From Eleginops maclovinus (lineage: Eukaryota > Chordata > Actinopteri > Perciformes > Eleginopidae), in contig NC_086360.1 of the NCBI RefSeq assembly GCF_036324505.1, positions 20,710,761 through 20,774,760 on the forward strand: 64,000 nucleotides of DNA, read 5' to 3'. A program made the translations under genes and the position numbers. This document shows, in pieces, positions 1 to 11,690 of the stretch. Under the pieces are notes generated by a model. That model searched no databases. It worked only from the letters and a program-made list of their open reading frames with translations, and was not told where the DNA came from. Position 1 is the first letter of the stretch. Each line of letters begins with the position of its first letter.

Positions 1-385
1 GCCTCGGCAAAAATAGTTTGGGAACTTTGCAAACACTGCACAGCAATGCTCTGTAGAAAGTGTAATGCACCATATTCAGAGTTCCCAGAATGTCAGCACA
101 CACCAACCACATTCCCTCAGAGCATAACTATTCAGATTGAGTGATGTGTCACCCACAAAAATGAAGAGCATATTTGAATTTCAAAAGGATAGCTCCAAAG
201 GTTCAGCCTTCCCTGTTCTTAATTGTGTCTTAACTGCTCTAGCCTATTTTAATGGGTAGAGGTGGGCTGGTCCTCTATCTGAACTCCATTAGCCCAGTAT
301 TAGCCATAGTGACCGTAATGGTCCCCGCTTCATTACCCTGTCGCTGGGAGAGACGAGATGATGGCCTAGAGAAGAAATGAAGGCT

Positions 386-396
386 GGGGGGGGGGG
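386..396. repeat. G11 homopolymer
   Basis: Eleven consecutive G on the + strand. It is one of ten G or C runs of ten bases or more in the window. Its length is probably polymorphic and subject to sequencing error. Confidence 0.95.
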
Positions 397-428
397 TTCA
401 GCATGGCTGGGCAGAGCTGGAGTGTGAA

Positions 429-547
429 CGAAGGAAACGCCCCTCTGCCCATTCTACAAGTCCCAAACTCCGTCTGAGACCAAGACGGGCACCAGTCTGT
501 ATTCAGCGCGCCCTCGTCCGACACGGATCCCCGGCACAAAAGGCTCG
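429..547. promoter_or_regulatory. CpG-dense patch, possible regulatory element
   Basis: About eleven CpG dinucleotides occur in roughly 120 bases, for example in the stretch containing AGCGCGCCCTCGTCCG, while flanking DNA is CpG-poor. It is too short for a CpG island, and no TATA box, initiator or exon is evident downstream. Short CpG-dense patches are seen in unmethylated enhancers and in conserved non-coding elements, but this is inference. It could also be chance or an old GC-rich insertion. Confidence 0.25.
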
Positions 548-1157
548 GCAGTTATGAATAACTCTTTTGGTGGTAACCACTCCCCTGTCACGCATCAGGG
601 GATTTCAGGAAACTTCAGAGGAAGATTAATGCTCACGCTAACAGATAGCACTACAGCTACACAGACAGTGATCCCTTATATTTATCTATTTAAATTCACA
701 TCAGTCATTCAGAGAGAAGTTTTTAAAGGATCTGTAGGTAAATACTTCAACATGTGCTTGGTACCCTACAGGTTTTGTTACTGACCCCTCCCCTCGTGTT
801 TTTCTAGTAATTCCCAAAGTTATTAGGTCCAATTGCACTAATTGCTCTGAGGAGTGGCCATAGGGCATCTGTAACAGGCTGCCTTTGACAGCAGTGAACT
901 GTGCGTGTGTGAAGTCAGAAACAAGTGGCAATGTCCTACAGCTGAACCCAGGAACTGCTTTTACACATGTCTCACCTTTCATCCCATGACCCCATTATTT
1001 CTCCTTCCATAGAAACATCACCAAACAGAGCATGTTTGATTGTCCCGGCCATACCATCTCTCTCCTTCTCATAATGTTATCTTAAGAAATGTGGAAACGA
1101 TTGAACCGCCATTTGATTTTTGTGGCTGAAATGACTACCACATTGGCGTCCTCCATC

Positions 1158-1160
<3 letters not shown>

Positions 1161-1235
<75 letters not shown>
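1161..1235. repeat. (GT)n microsatellite, interrupted
   Basis: Twenty perfect GT units are followed by an ATAT interruption at 1201-1204 and about fifteen further GT units. The alternating purine-pyrimidine sequence can adopt Z-DNA. An open frame across it is a repeat artefact (Cys-Val repeats) and not a gene. Confidence 0.98.
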
Positions 1236-1236
<1 letters not shown>

Positions 1237-2989
1237 AGTTCCCTCACAGATTCCACAGAGATTCCAGGGGTTGTGTGATCCAGTTCCTCTCATCATGGCA
1301 AATTGACCATGTGCAGTTGACGGCCAGCTGAGTAATCTCCCGACACGTCGGATTTAACACACTGCTCCACAATCACAGAAAGAAAAATAACTTTGGGGAA
1401 GAAAAGTCATAAATAACCAAGCAGAGAGGGAGCTTCACTCTATACTTGCCCTCTGAACCTGGTTAGGAAAACAGTCAATAAGAGGGAAACCACATGATTT
1501 CACTGAAGTTATGTGGATGCGATGATTAGAGCCATTAAATGCCCTGGAGTGTGATACTAACCTTGAATCCCAAAATAGACGAAAGAAAGAAAAAAAAGTT
1601 ATTTTTGGTAATAAGGGCAAGAGAGAACATTTAAGTTTTGTTATTGATAAGTAATCTAATGAAAAATCAAATCAACAACAGTATATAATTGATGCAAATT
1701 CATGACAGTTTAAATAAACATATATGGAAACAAGCAAAAGCAAAAACAGCTGTGCTTTAGAAAGGTTCAATTTGGAAACTAATGACCATCACCCTGTAAA
1801 ACATAATGCATGCAACCTCTGAAAAAAGCCTGCATATTTCCCTGATTAATAATATATTTTTGGAAAAAGGCACCTTTCAAGGCTCGCCGTACAAGGTACA
1901 CCAAAACAAAAAGAAAACACCAGCACAAAAACGAGACAATACAATCAATAAAAACAGAGGACGTGTGATGTCATCAGGGCGGATATGCTAGTGTGAAGAG
2001 AGTGTTTTGAGATGTTTTTTGAAAAGGGAGAGATTAAAAGTAGCAAAGAGTAACTATGCACCAATGTCCCTTGTTAAATTAAACTGTGAAAACACAAAAA
2101 GAGAATTTTTGTTTATTTGTGTGGCTAAATAATCTGGTTTACAGAGGTGAACACAAAATACACAGATTTAGCTGTAATTTAAATAAAATAAAGGGATTGA
2201 AAGGATGACAAAGTACCAAAAAAAGTATGCTGATTTGTAAAAAGTCTCATTATAATTCATGCTTTCTTAAGTCTGTAGAAAAGACAACAAGCAAACAACT
2301 TTGAAAATGCTTGTAGAAACCCAGCAGGATAAGGGTTGTTAATAATTGACGACAGGTAGCCACAGATAGCTACAAAGATACACCATTAATGATTCAAAAA
2401 CATCAAGCACCGAGTGACTATTGCGACCCAACATCCGAAACATTTCACCCGTGTCCGCAAAAGCCAAAACTTGGGTGTAAACACGGCTAGAGATACAGTG
2501 AAACTTTTAGAGCTACAAGAAAGAACAGTATGAAGAAGAGAATAAAGACAGATATAGCCAGAGCATGTCATTCCTCATTGACGGTGTGAGCAGGAAGTGG
2601 TTTGAAGCCAGGGGGATGTAGGCCATGTTCTTTGGAAGGGAGGATTCCACTTGGCTCTTGTATGACAGCAGACTTTTCATGGCACAGACACGCTGAGCTA
2701 CCACTGGTCTCTGAAATCTGTCACCAGACTCCATCAGAAGTGGCCCTTCAGATTGAAGACGTCTGCTGCCATCAGAACGGTTTCACAGGTAGAATCGAGG
2801 TTGAGACAGTGTGCACGCGTGTGCCCGTTTACCCCACCACAGACCAGTCTGAGATTGCTTTTGTCTGTGTGTAACAGAGTGTACTCAGAAGAGAGGTTGG
2901 GAGGAACAGAGAGGTGAGCAGGGAGAGAGTGAGAGAGGGAGGGAGGGCAGTTGAAGGGTTTAGGGGGAAAAATGTGGTCATCAATTGCT
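1236..2989. other. Non-coding, mostly AT-rich segment
   Basis: No gene is visible. From about 1,560 to 2,560 the DNA is AT-rich with many A tracts and one octamer match (ATGCAAAT, 1692-1699). From about 2,905 to 2,962 there is a purine-rich GA tract. Short open frames on both strands have no similarity that I recognise. Confidence 0.6.
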
Positions 2990-3190
2990 GGCAGCAGATC
3001 CAGGCAGAAGATTATTGGACGGTAACCCAGCGGCAGATGTCTGATGAGTGTCTATTAACCTGCTTCCTACATCTCGTACGCCGTGTCGCTGATGAATTCA
3101 GACCGGGAGGCCTTGTCCCGCCCAATAGGAGGGGTCGGTAATCCCTCTCCAGGAAATAGCTGCCAGAGACCTCAGGACCTGATTGGCTGT
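2990..3190. promoter_or_regulatory. CCAAT/GC-box block, promoter-like or enhancer-like
   Basis: Contains CCCGCCC (3117-3123) overlapping CCAAT (3122-3126), and TGATTGGCTG (3180-3189), a full reverse-strand NF-Y-type CCAAT motif, about 60 bases downstream. Several CpGs lie between 3072 and 3137. NF-Y sites of opposite orientation beside a GC box are typical of vertebrate TATA-less promoters. No first exon or open frame of note follows on either strand, so promoter activity is speculative. Confidence 0.22.
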
Positions 3191-5429
3191 GTGTGTGCTG
3201 CTCTGGCACAGCTAACTGGAGAGGGAGGCTATAGCAAAGATATGAGTCGATCCCTGCTGCTTCTTGTTCCATCATCATATAACTCCTGCGTTACTCTTTT
3301 TGTTTCCCTACTCCTTTCATCTCGATGTTGTGTTTACATCCTTCCATCATGCAATTTATCCATTTCAGTTTCTTCTGTTTCCCTTCTCTCGTACCCCAAT
3401 GGAAGCAAAAGGCTAGACTAAGATGCCAGACACAACAAGCCTGGTCTTGTCTTGGCCACAGAGGAAAAACTCAGAGGTGCTTTAGCTCCCTGACACGGCA
3501 GCTGGAGGTACAGCATCCCTGTGACAGACTACAATCACCAGGTTCTTGGCCCTGGCTAATACATCCCATATATGAGGTCTGGATATGGGGTTACGTGACT
3601 GGGGTATGGCACAGTCCTTCTCCCTAGTTGCCACTGGTTCAGGTCCAACAAATTACTACACGGACATGGCAGGGCCTCTCCCACCTGCTCCCCACCAGAC
3701 AACTAGAGGGACCATTAAAAACTCTAGGAATTATCATTATCCTTCAAATTGGATTTGGATAGACAGCATCTCACAGGCAAATGCAGTTTATTCCTGCGAC
3801 AGTTATAATTACTATGTCGAAATAAACCCAAAAAAGATCTGATAAGAGATTAGATATGAACTGACAGAGAAACCGTGTCCCAAACGGCTTTATGATGTAT
3901 GAGTTTGGCATCATCTGCCACCCATTCACTTTTCGGTCATCGCCTCTTGGACTTTTCTTCTCTCCCCTCCTCTCCGTGTAGAACAAAACAAAGACAGTTA
4001 TAGAGGAAGGCCATCTGAAATAAAAATCATCTCCACCCGACCATCTAGGCATGCCAGTTAGTTCCTATTGAACCCGTTTAACTAGAGGCCCACTAAGCCT
4101 GGCCCAGGACAACATGGCTGGCTGGAGGCAATGTGCAGGGCAGAAGGAGGGAATACGGGGGTGAAACTCAGGGTCTGTGCTCCACATCTGTTCCAGTATT
4201 AAAGGCATATGGGCCAGGCCGGGCCAACCGCTCAAAAGCATGCACGGACCCCCGTCCTGAGCCCAATCAGTGTTGATGGGGGTGATGTAATGGACCTGCT
4301 TTGGCCTCCCTTGTCCTCTCAAGCACAGTGCAACCGCACAATCCTGCATAGTAGGCCTGACAAAACGCCAGCTCGCTGTCAACACCTGCCCCTCAATGGG
4401 GATGAAGGGACACGTGCAGTGGGGGTGAGGGGATGGAGAGGCGGGTGGATTTAGGTAGAAAGAGATATGGAGGAGAGATGAAAAGGTGACCGAAAGTAGC
4501 ACTGGAGTCACGGGAGAAATGGAGCAGAAAGGTACGGCTGTATAAACAGAAATTACCAAATACCAGAAAATATTGCAAGTCTAGATTTCAAAAGCTGTGT
4601 AACATCTTGAATAACACCTAGACTACCGCCAGACCCTATTAGCGTAAGTAGGGACAGATAGAGAAAGGGAAATTCAGTTGTGTGTGTGTAAATGTTAATG
4701 TGGCCTTATGCTAATCACAAGGAGGCCTGCTGCTCTGAACTCCCCAAGTCTGAACATTAAAATCCTGTGGAACATGTCCCTTCCACATTTATCACTGACA
4801 CCGCACTGCCTGGACCCACACAATTGTGTTTTCATAGCCCCCACAAACGACCATTCTTCTGGGCGGTAGTGTAATGGAGGAGAAGTTAAGGGAAGTGAAC
4901 AGGATCAAGGGATCCTACGCTCTGCTGGACAGGTATGGCGATGAGGAAAGGGTGGCCTGGATGCATGAATCGGTTGACTGAGCGTCTTCTCGGGATGGGG
5001 GCTTGTGTGCAGCTTTGCTTCTCAGAAGGATAAGGTATAGTCACTCTGTGGTGACCCAGGAGCTTGTCACAGGGGATGTAATGAGGTCAGATTACAGGCT
5101 AGTCCACAGACTGGCTGCAAAAGGTTGGCCCATAATCCCACAGTCGTTAAAGGAATTCTTTGTTAAAAGTGGATGGAAGAGGGGGGAAAAAAAGAGATGG
5201 AGTGAACGAAAAGAGGGGGGGGATATAAGAGGTGTGTGGGGGAACTCAATAACACTTGATTCGATATGAAAAGCCTCTTGTTGCCACCCAGGAGAAGCCC
5301 GGCGAGGAAGGATGTGAGGGAAGCCAGCCGAGAGACTCCAACAACCAGGAAACAAGACATGCCTTGTTCCGGGTTTAAGGAGCAAACAGATTAAGATGAA
5401 TTGATGCAAGCTTAGTGACTTTGGAGAAT
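3191..5429. other. Non-coding segment
   Basis: Nothing gene-like is seen. The longest frame here (164 codons, minus strand, 4065-4559) is rich in Ser and Pro from purine-rich DNA read on the opposite strand and matches no family that I know. A G8 run lies at 5215-5222 and a purine-rich stretch at about 4,425-4,480. Confidence 0.6.
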
Positions 5430-5439
5430 GGGGGGGGGG
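5430..5439. repeat. G10 homopolymer
   Basis: Ten consecutive G on the + strand. Confidence 0.95.
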
Positions 5440-5919
5440 AACGCCCACAGATCAATAAGGCTTAGGAAGCAAGCAACCAAAGACAGAATCTCCACTCACA
5501 TTCAGGAGATAACACTCAATGAAGGAAAGGGTCTCACATCTCAAATATACCTGCTTTGTGTGCTTAAGGTTTATAAAAAGGGGTTTATGTGTAGAATAAC
5601 AGAAATACAAAATCTGAAAAAATAAATGTTATTTTAAATATAGTTTTAGATCACAACTATTATAAGTGAAAGTATGGAAGGTGTTATACATTTTAAAACA
5701 GCAACAATGAAGCTGGGTTTCACAGTTCATAGAGGCCTTTCATGTGAATATTTGCATATTGTTTTAGAATTTACATTTCTGGGATTCAAAAAAGTAAGCG
5801 CTGTTCTTACTGTGTGCACTAAAACACACAAGGGGTTTTAAAAAAAGCGTATGCAGATCACACCAAAAGTCCTACTGCTAGCAAGCTAACATACATCCAG
5901 TGTCCCAAAGTGCACTGTG
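5440..5919. other. AT-rich non-coding segment
   Basis: No gene is visible. The sequence is strongly AT-rich from about 5,600 to 5,880. One octamer match, ATTTGCAT, lies at 5750-5757. No repeat family was recognised. Confidence 0.55.
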
Positions 5920-6170
5920 ACAGATCCGCGCCTAAGCCGGCCTGGCGGGGCCCGTGCCCTGATGTTTGCAGAGATCAGAGAGAATCATCTGGGTTAACAT
6001 GGTAATTATACGGCAAAGCCCTGCTATCTCAGCCTGGATCTGATACTGTTTTCCTCCTCTCTGCTCAGAGATCTCAGGCCTCCAGTCAGGGGGAGCGACA
6101 GCCGTCTCCCAGAGCTAATCCCTCAAGAGGTGTTCCACCAAAGTAAGCTAATGAAAATGAACATCCTGTG
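5920..6170. promoter_or_regulatory. Conserved-element-like block with TAATTA and TAATCC
   Basis: A compositionally balanced block between two AT-rich stretches. It begins with a CpG-containing GC-rich patch (about 5926-5952), then has the homeodomain core TAATTA (6003-6008) and the bicoid-class core TAATCC (6116-6121). Such mixed blocks in gene deserts are often conserved developmental enhancers. Conservation cannot be tested here. Confidence 0.3.
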
Positions 6171-7902
6171 AAAGCATGCATTTCATTTAATGCATTCAAA
6201 AACACACAAGTATCCAAATGCGGTACCCCCGTTTGCCCCCCCATCTACTCGGTCAATATTGAAACGCTTGTCAAAATCCCATTCCTATGTCCTGAAATAA
6301 GTGTTAAATCAATAGTGTATTTTGCTGAGAGAATGAACTACATGTTGCGTTGAAATATAATTAAATTCATTTAAAGTACTGCACACTGAACAGGTATGGA
6401 GTGTGAACAATGCCTGCTCCGTGTTCATTTCCTGTACTTAATTAACTGTTAGTTACTCATAATCTTTCTATTAACTTGTTAGCTGAGCTATTATGAGAAT
6501 ATCTGAAGCTGTGAATATATAATACCAATGATTGTTGATGTTGACGTCTGTTGAAAATAAAAATAAAAGTGGGTGTTGCTGGTCCTAGGGAAGGTGATTT
6601 TTAAAATCCAGTAAACCGATTATTTAAAATATGTGTTTTTTGTTACAGAAAGGAATAAACTGACCCCATGTCAGTTGGATCATCGTCCGAAGCAATTATG
6701 AAAGGGGCAGCAAGAAATACATTCGCTTCTTTACATTGGCTATGAGCACAGTGTCATGTTGTTTTGTTGAAGTATATCATTTTAAATAAAATATAGCTGA
6801 CCTTTGACAGCACTGCAATTTGTATTTTCTTTGTTTCTCATATGGTGTTGAAAACAAACCTTCTGCTGACCTTCAATCAATTTCAATTTGGAAATATAAT
6901 TCAAAACAACACAGCCTGACCTATAATACACAAAGATAAAATATAAAAATATGATCATTGTTTTAATCACAGTTTCAGCTTACCAATAACCTGCCTGAGG
7001 GGAAGGAGTGTTTTATGGCTATGACTGTTATCTCCAAGTATGTTTGTTTATGTTATTCTGTATTTATTGTATTGTGTATTGTTTCTGTGACCGCAGGTGT
7101 GCCCTTTAACCCCACAGTCATTAGCCTTTGCTGTCTGGGTCTCTAAACTGTACCACGCCGGTGCAAAACACGTACACAGAAAGGGATAGATGGAGAGAGA
7201 GAGACGGAGAGAGCGGGAAGGGGAAGAAGGCTCCGGGGCCAATTACGGCCCAGAGAAAACAAAGGGCTATATTTCAATGATTTCTCCAGCTGTGCTGTTT
7301 ATGAGCTGTGTGCTTAGTCTCTCCGTGACCTTCACCTCCACACTTGCCCTCTCTGAGGGAAAACAAGCTAAAATGGCCTGATGCTCAATCTTTCATTTCC
7401 CCCTTGTTTTTCCACTGTTTCTCCTTCACTAGGTTGCTGAAAACACATTGTTTATTTGATTCAGTGTTCTGTTAATGTTTGTTATTTCACAGTTCTTCAT
7501 GGCATAGCAGTTTTAGTGCCACATCGAAATCCTAATGTGCCATGTATGAAATAGCCTTAGATATAAAAGTAAAAAAAATATGGACTAATCTAAGGCTTAA
7601 TGGGAAGGTGTGTGTCATAAGTAACCTTTATAACTTTGCTTGTCAGTCAGCCCCCCCGCCACCACACATACACACACATGCACGGCCATTACGGACCTCA
7701 TAAGTAGGGTCTGGGCATCCGTCACTGTGGCCCTTTGACAGGTCTAACCTTCCCATGCGGCAGAATGCACCATCTTCACCGCAGTCCTACTGACCAAAGC
7801 AATAAGCCATTCTATATGGTGTATTAAAGTCATTTTCCACATGCTACCTCAGCACCATCCATTGTTCATGCAAGCTCCTGCTGACCATGAAGATAGGTAG
7901 AA
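6171..7902. other. AT-rich non-coding segment
   Basis: No gene is seen. The sequence is AT-rich from about 6,330 to 7,110, then has a GA-rich purine tract at about 7,192-7,230. A C7 run lies at 7651-7657. Minor CA-rich sequence follows near 7,665-7,680. Confidence 0.55.
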
Positions 7903-7912
7903 GGGGGGGGGG
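7903..7912. repeat. G10 homopolymer
   Basis: Ten consecutive G on the + strand. Confidence 0.95.
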
Positions 7913-9037
7913 AACCTTCCTGTGCACCCAGACCAAATTGCAACACTTTACATCATTTAAGACATAAGTCCTTTACTGGAAATGTTTTTTTCCTTCCTAG
8001 CTTAAAAGGTGCGGTCATTATCACAGTCACTCATGTGGCAATTTCGGATTGTTGAAGAGAGACCGAGGTCCCAGAAACAATTCCACACTTGGAGACATTT
8101 GTCCTGACAACCAAGAGAGCATGTTCCATTTATGTTCTCGATCCAATCTCCCATTTCAATCCCCTTAAACTTGCAAGCAAAAAGAGAGAGAAGGAGGGGC
8201 TCTTCAGTTGGCAATCGTGGCGGTGTAATATGTTGTGGCCATCTGCGTCGACCGGTGGCTGCTCTCCCCTGCTCTCCGTGTCAGAGGTGCTGTTGAAACC
8301 GCAGTGTACCTCACCCTGGCCTCTGCTGAAATCAGCTCCAGTCCGGGACCGTGTGACAAATGATTCCAATCTAGGCTGAGCGCCCTTGACTTGACCCTGA
8401 CCGCTGTAGACAATAAGGGCAAGCTCAGTCACTGGAAAAGATGTTCTGCGCTAATAAACCCGAGTGCGGACCAGGAGTAGCAGGGAGCGGAGGCACGGCT
8501 AAGGGGAGAAGGTGGGGGGGAGTGGACAGCGAGAGAGGGAGGGGGAGAGTTCAGGTTCTGACCTCTCAGGTGCAGGTTGATAATGAGTCTCCCTGTTTGC
8601 TCTGTGAAAATGACCTCAGAGAGATGAAAAGATCCAGAGCACAACAAAGAGCCCCGTTCTCTGCTGCTCTGAGACGGGATTATTCCTGAGGATCGGCTTA
8701 TGAATGCACTTTCTATTTCATTGCTTTTAAAGGGCACTTAAGCCAAAATACAAACATGTAAAAGTAGTTGGGCTCGATGCCGCCACACAGCCAATGAAAC
8801 CAAGCACACCTCCTCTGAGACCCCACACATGCAAACAAAACAGCAAAATGCACACATAAAAGCAGCTGACACACACGCAAACACAAACACACACACCGAC
8901 CATATCCCAAATCCTGCTTGTGCCTCCCCTTGTCTCCTTAATAAACCCTATAAAATGAGTGTGCTCTTGCCAAGCTTGGTGCCGTAAACATGCCACTCCA
9001 GAAAGGTTCTGGGCATCCCGCTAGTTATGCTAATGAA
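7913..9037. other. Non-coding segment with G-rich and CA-rich patches
   Basis: No gene is recognised. Two overlapping minus-strand frames of 100 and 102 codons have no familiar domains. A purine-rich, G-rich patch lies at about 8,500-8,550, including G8 at 8513-8520. An imperfect CA-rich patch lies at about 8,868-8,898. Confidence 0.55.
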
Positions 9038-9063
9038 CCCCCCCGCCCCCCCGCCCTCCCTCC
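9038..9063 (-). other. Putative G-quadruplex / i-motif sequence
   Basis: On the + strand there are four C runs (9038-9044, 9046-9052, 9054-9056, 9058-9060) separated by single bases. The minus strand therefore has four G runs with one-base loops, the most stable class of intramolecular quadruplex pattern. This reading follows from the base pattern alone. Whether it folds or has a role is not shown. Confidence 0.6.
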
Positions 9064-10379
9064 TTCCTCTGTTTTTGCACTCTCTCTTATCCTGCTGGCA
9101 CAGCCTTCAGTCTTCTGCAGTACACCACTCCATTGTCAGCCCCTGCCCCTGTTCTGCTGGCATCAGACTAGATAATACACAGCAAAACGAAGATCCAAGA
9201 ACCCTTGTTAAAAAAAACAAAACATGGCAAGAAAATAATACGGTTATTATTTCTTTGAACTCAAAACCAGGCCATTGTTCTTCATTTTTGTGTCCCAATT
9301 TGTAGTAAAATATGGTACAAAATATGATTATCTTAACGTGTGTGTGCAGGAATGGCTAATTATATCAGTATGAACAACGTCTCCAAGGTAAGCATTAGGA
9401 AAGACACGAGAGGAGGTCATAATAAATTAAATATAAACCTCACTTGTGTCTGTCGAGCTTTGTCAAAGTTGTTCACAGCCGGGAAGTGGAGGCAGGACTT
9501 CTTGTAGTGCCGATTATGGCGTAGTAGAGAGAATCAGCAGGTTCTTTGTCATGGAGACTTTGAGGAACTTAGTGTTGAGAGGGGAAAGTGCTGGGCACGA
9601 CAGGAACGACTGAACTCTGCTGAGAGTCAACAGCCAGGATTATACCCTCACTCCTTTGGCTACAAAATACGAAACCCACTTGACAGTTCAGCCCAAAGTC
9701 TTGTTTGTGTGAGTAGGTGTGTGACAACGGCCGTCTGTGTGTCTCCATACATAGTGTGTGTTATGCATCTTCAAGGCCCATGTGGCTTTTCTCAGAGTTC
9801 TTTTGTGAGCCAGGCCTCTGACGTGGATTTGTGGCTCGACTGCAGAGGAGTTTATCACAGATAATTACGTAAGAATGTGCTGGAAACACACCACGGACAG
9901 TCTGGGCTGGCAGATGCTGAGCCTCGGCCTACACACTGCCCCCTGCTCCCTGCACTCCTGCCTCACACACTGCAGCCCCCCCACCGGGCCTCTCTAAGCT
10001 TGAAAGGGCAGCAGAGAAAAACACTGAAACACTGGAGAGCCCAAATCAGACTCTTTTATTTCTCACCCTACAGACCACTTACATCTCTTTCACCGTATCA
10101 CACAGTACCGTTAAAAACTAATTAAATAAGAATGTGTGCATTTATATAATTGAATCTCTCCTTTAAACAAACATTGTGTGAGACGCTTGCAAACTACACT
10201 TGTATATATTATCCCCCCCAAAAAAAAGGGGAATGAATGACAACTGATAGTGCTGGATGAGTTGATTGATGCCGGAGAAACATGTACACTGCTGTGTCGG
10301 ACAAAATATAGGAATTTTGGAAACGTTGAGAATAAAAAGCAAAAGCAACATATTTTTGTACCCTTACTCCTACATAAAG
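9064..10379. other. Non-coding segment with a Hox-Pbx-like motif
   Basis: No gene is supported. TGATTGAT, a Hox-Pbx-type composite core, lies at 10263-10270. The remainder is mixed sequence with short A tracts (for example 10210-10226) and no recognised repeat family. Confidence 0.5.
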
Positions 10380-10660
10380 GCTACCACCACTCCCGGGGAT
10401 GTGCGCAGTTGTGTGTTTAATGCTTTATCCCGTATTATGAAGGAAACCAAGAGCTCAGGGACCATTGAGAAGCATTTTAGCAGGTTCCGTCTCTTCGACT
10501 CCGCCATTAGATGGAAATTATTTCAGATCACTACCTGGCAGTCCCTGAATCGAATGAGTGACCCCAAGGTGAACATGGTACTGTGTAGCCCTATTGCAGG
10601 CTCATTCAGCCATTCATCCTCTGTAGACATCATTACTTCCATATTTTACAGGTGTCAAAA
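10380..10660. promoter_or_regulatory. Conserved-element-like block
   Basis: Low in simple repeats and balanced in composition. It ends with AGGTGTCA (10650-10657), close to the T-box half-site AGGTGTGA. A 132-codon frame (10266-10664, +) covers it, but the translation shows no known domain and no convincing splice sites. The regulatory reading is inference from texture only. Confidence 0.22.
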
Positions 10661-11119
10661 GTGATATGGCTGTACTGTGCGTCTGTGTGAGTGAAACAGA
10701 GAGAGAGAGACAGAAGGAGATGAGCAGTAAAACAGGCCATATCTCATATGGAAACTGCTGTCAGTTAGCTTTTTTAATACCTACTGTATATTGTCCCTAC
10801 ATTTAAGTGTATGGTGGAGTGCTATAAAATACAACAACACTGGAGCCTATGCAGTGGTTCCCCATACTTAGTACTTAAGAGCAACTTAAGGTACAGTTAG
10901 TATTCACCCATAAAGTCACATTTTTACACTATCAATCGATTTAAGTCCCATTCTATAGTGTCTATGTAGTAATGACAAATTGAATTTTTCAGAGATTTAT
11001 GGCAGCGTCTGTATTTCTCCTTACCAGAAAATGGTCACTTTTCCTACGTATTCCAGAAGTGTAGTAATAGTGTGTGTGTTCTGTGTGTGTAAGGAGTAGG
11101 CGCATCCAAGGTGGTGTGG

Positions 11120-11690
11120 TGTGTGGCTAAAAATATGTGCTAGTATACTGAATCGGAAAGGGAAGTTTATAAGGTCGCCGGCAAAAAGCTCTCCTCTGCC
11201 CTCTTAAGATAATGAAAACAGCAAAGCGAGAACAAAAATCTGACCGTTGCAAAACTGAAAGCGCACCGAGTTGGGATGATGAATAACCTCGTGCATCAGC
11301 CCACTGAATTCTGGATATCAATGCCTTTTCAATTCACTTACTTTTTGTAATCATCAAGGTCAAAAGGCAAATCCTGCAGCCAGAGAAATAAATAAAACAG
11401 GTTGGCAGCAAATTAAATAGAAAGGGGAACAAAGCCGTGCCTCTAGCTAATAACAGAGGAAACAAGGGTAGAAAATCTCACATGAAAGCTCATTTCAGAT
11501 AACATCAAGCTTTGCCATTTGACTAATTGGAATACACTTCACTCTTCATACAGAAATGCCATTAGCACTTATAGCATTTTGCGTGAAAGATTTCTGTTGT
11601 GCCAAGCATTATTTCTCCATCCATGACAACATCCGAAAGCTGTTGATGGGGAATATAGCAGATTAATCCAATTGTTTGTTATAATTACAA
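11120..11690. promoter_or_regulatory. Conserved-element-like block, homeodomain and nuclear-receptor motifs
   Basis: A 570-base repeat-free block. It has TCAAGGTCA (11354-11362), a full monomeric SF-1/ERR-type site. Near its end is a tight cluster: TTAATCC (11663-11669, OTX/PITX type), ATTGTT (11671-11676, SOX-type core) and TAATTA (11682-11687). Density and spacing resemble vertebrate developmental enhancers. There is no coding reading of note. A second TCAAGGTCA lies outside the block at 12044-12052. Confidence 0.35.

Larger units (their letters stand above)
1..1160. other. Non-coding segment with a CpG cluster
   Basis: No gene is visible. Open frames are short and without recognisable domains. 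The segment holds a G11 run and, near 429-547, a small CpG-dense patch in otherwise CpG-poor DNA. The rest is ordinary mixed-composition sequence with TTTAAA-type AT patches around 680-730. No transposon ends, tRNA boxes or polyadenylation context were recognised. Confidence 0.6.

Noticed and set aside
10266..10664. 132-codon plus-strand open frame
   Set aside because: No domain or splice evidence; covers a block better explained as non-coding.
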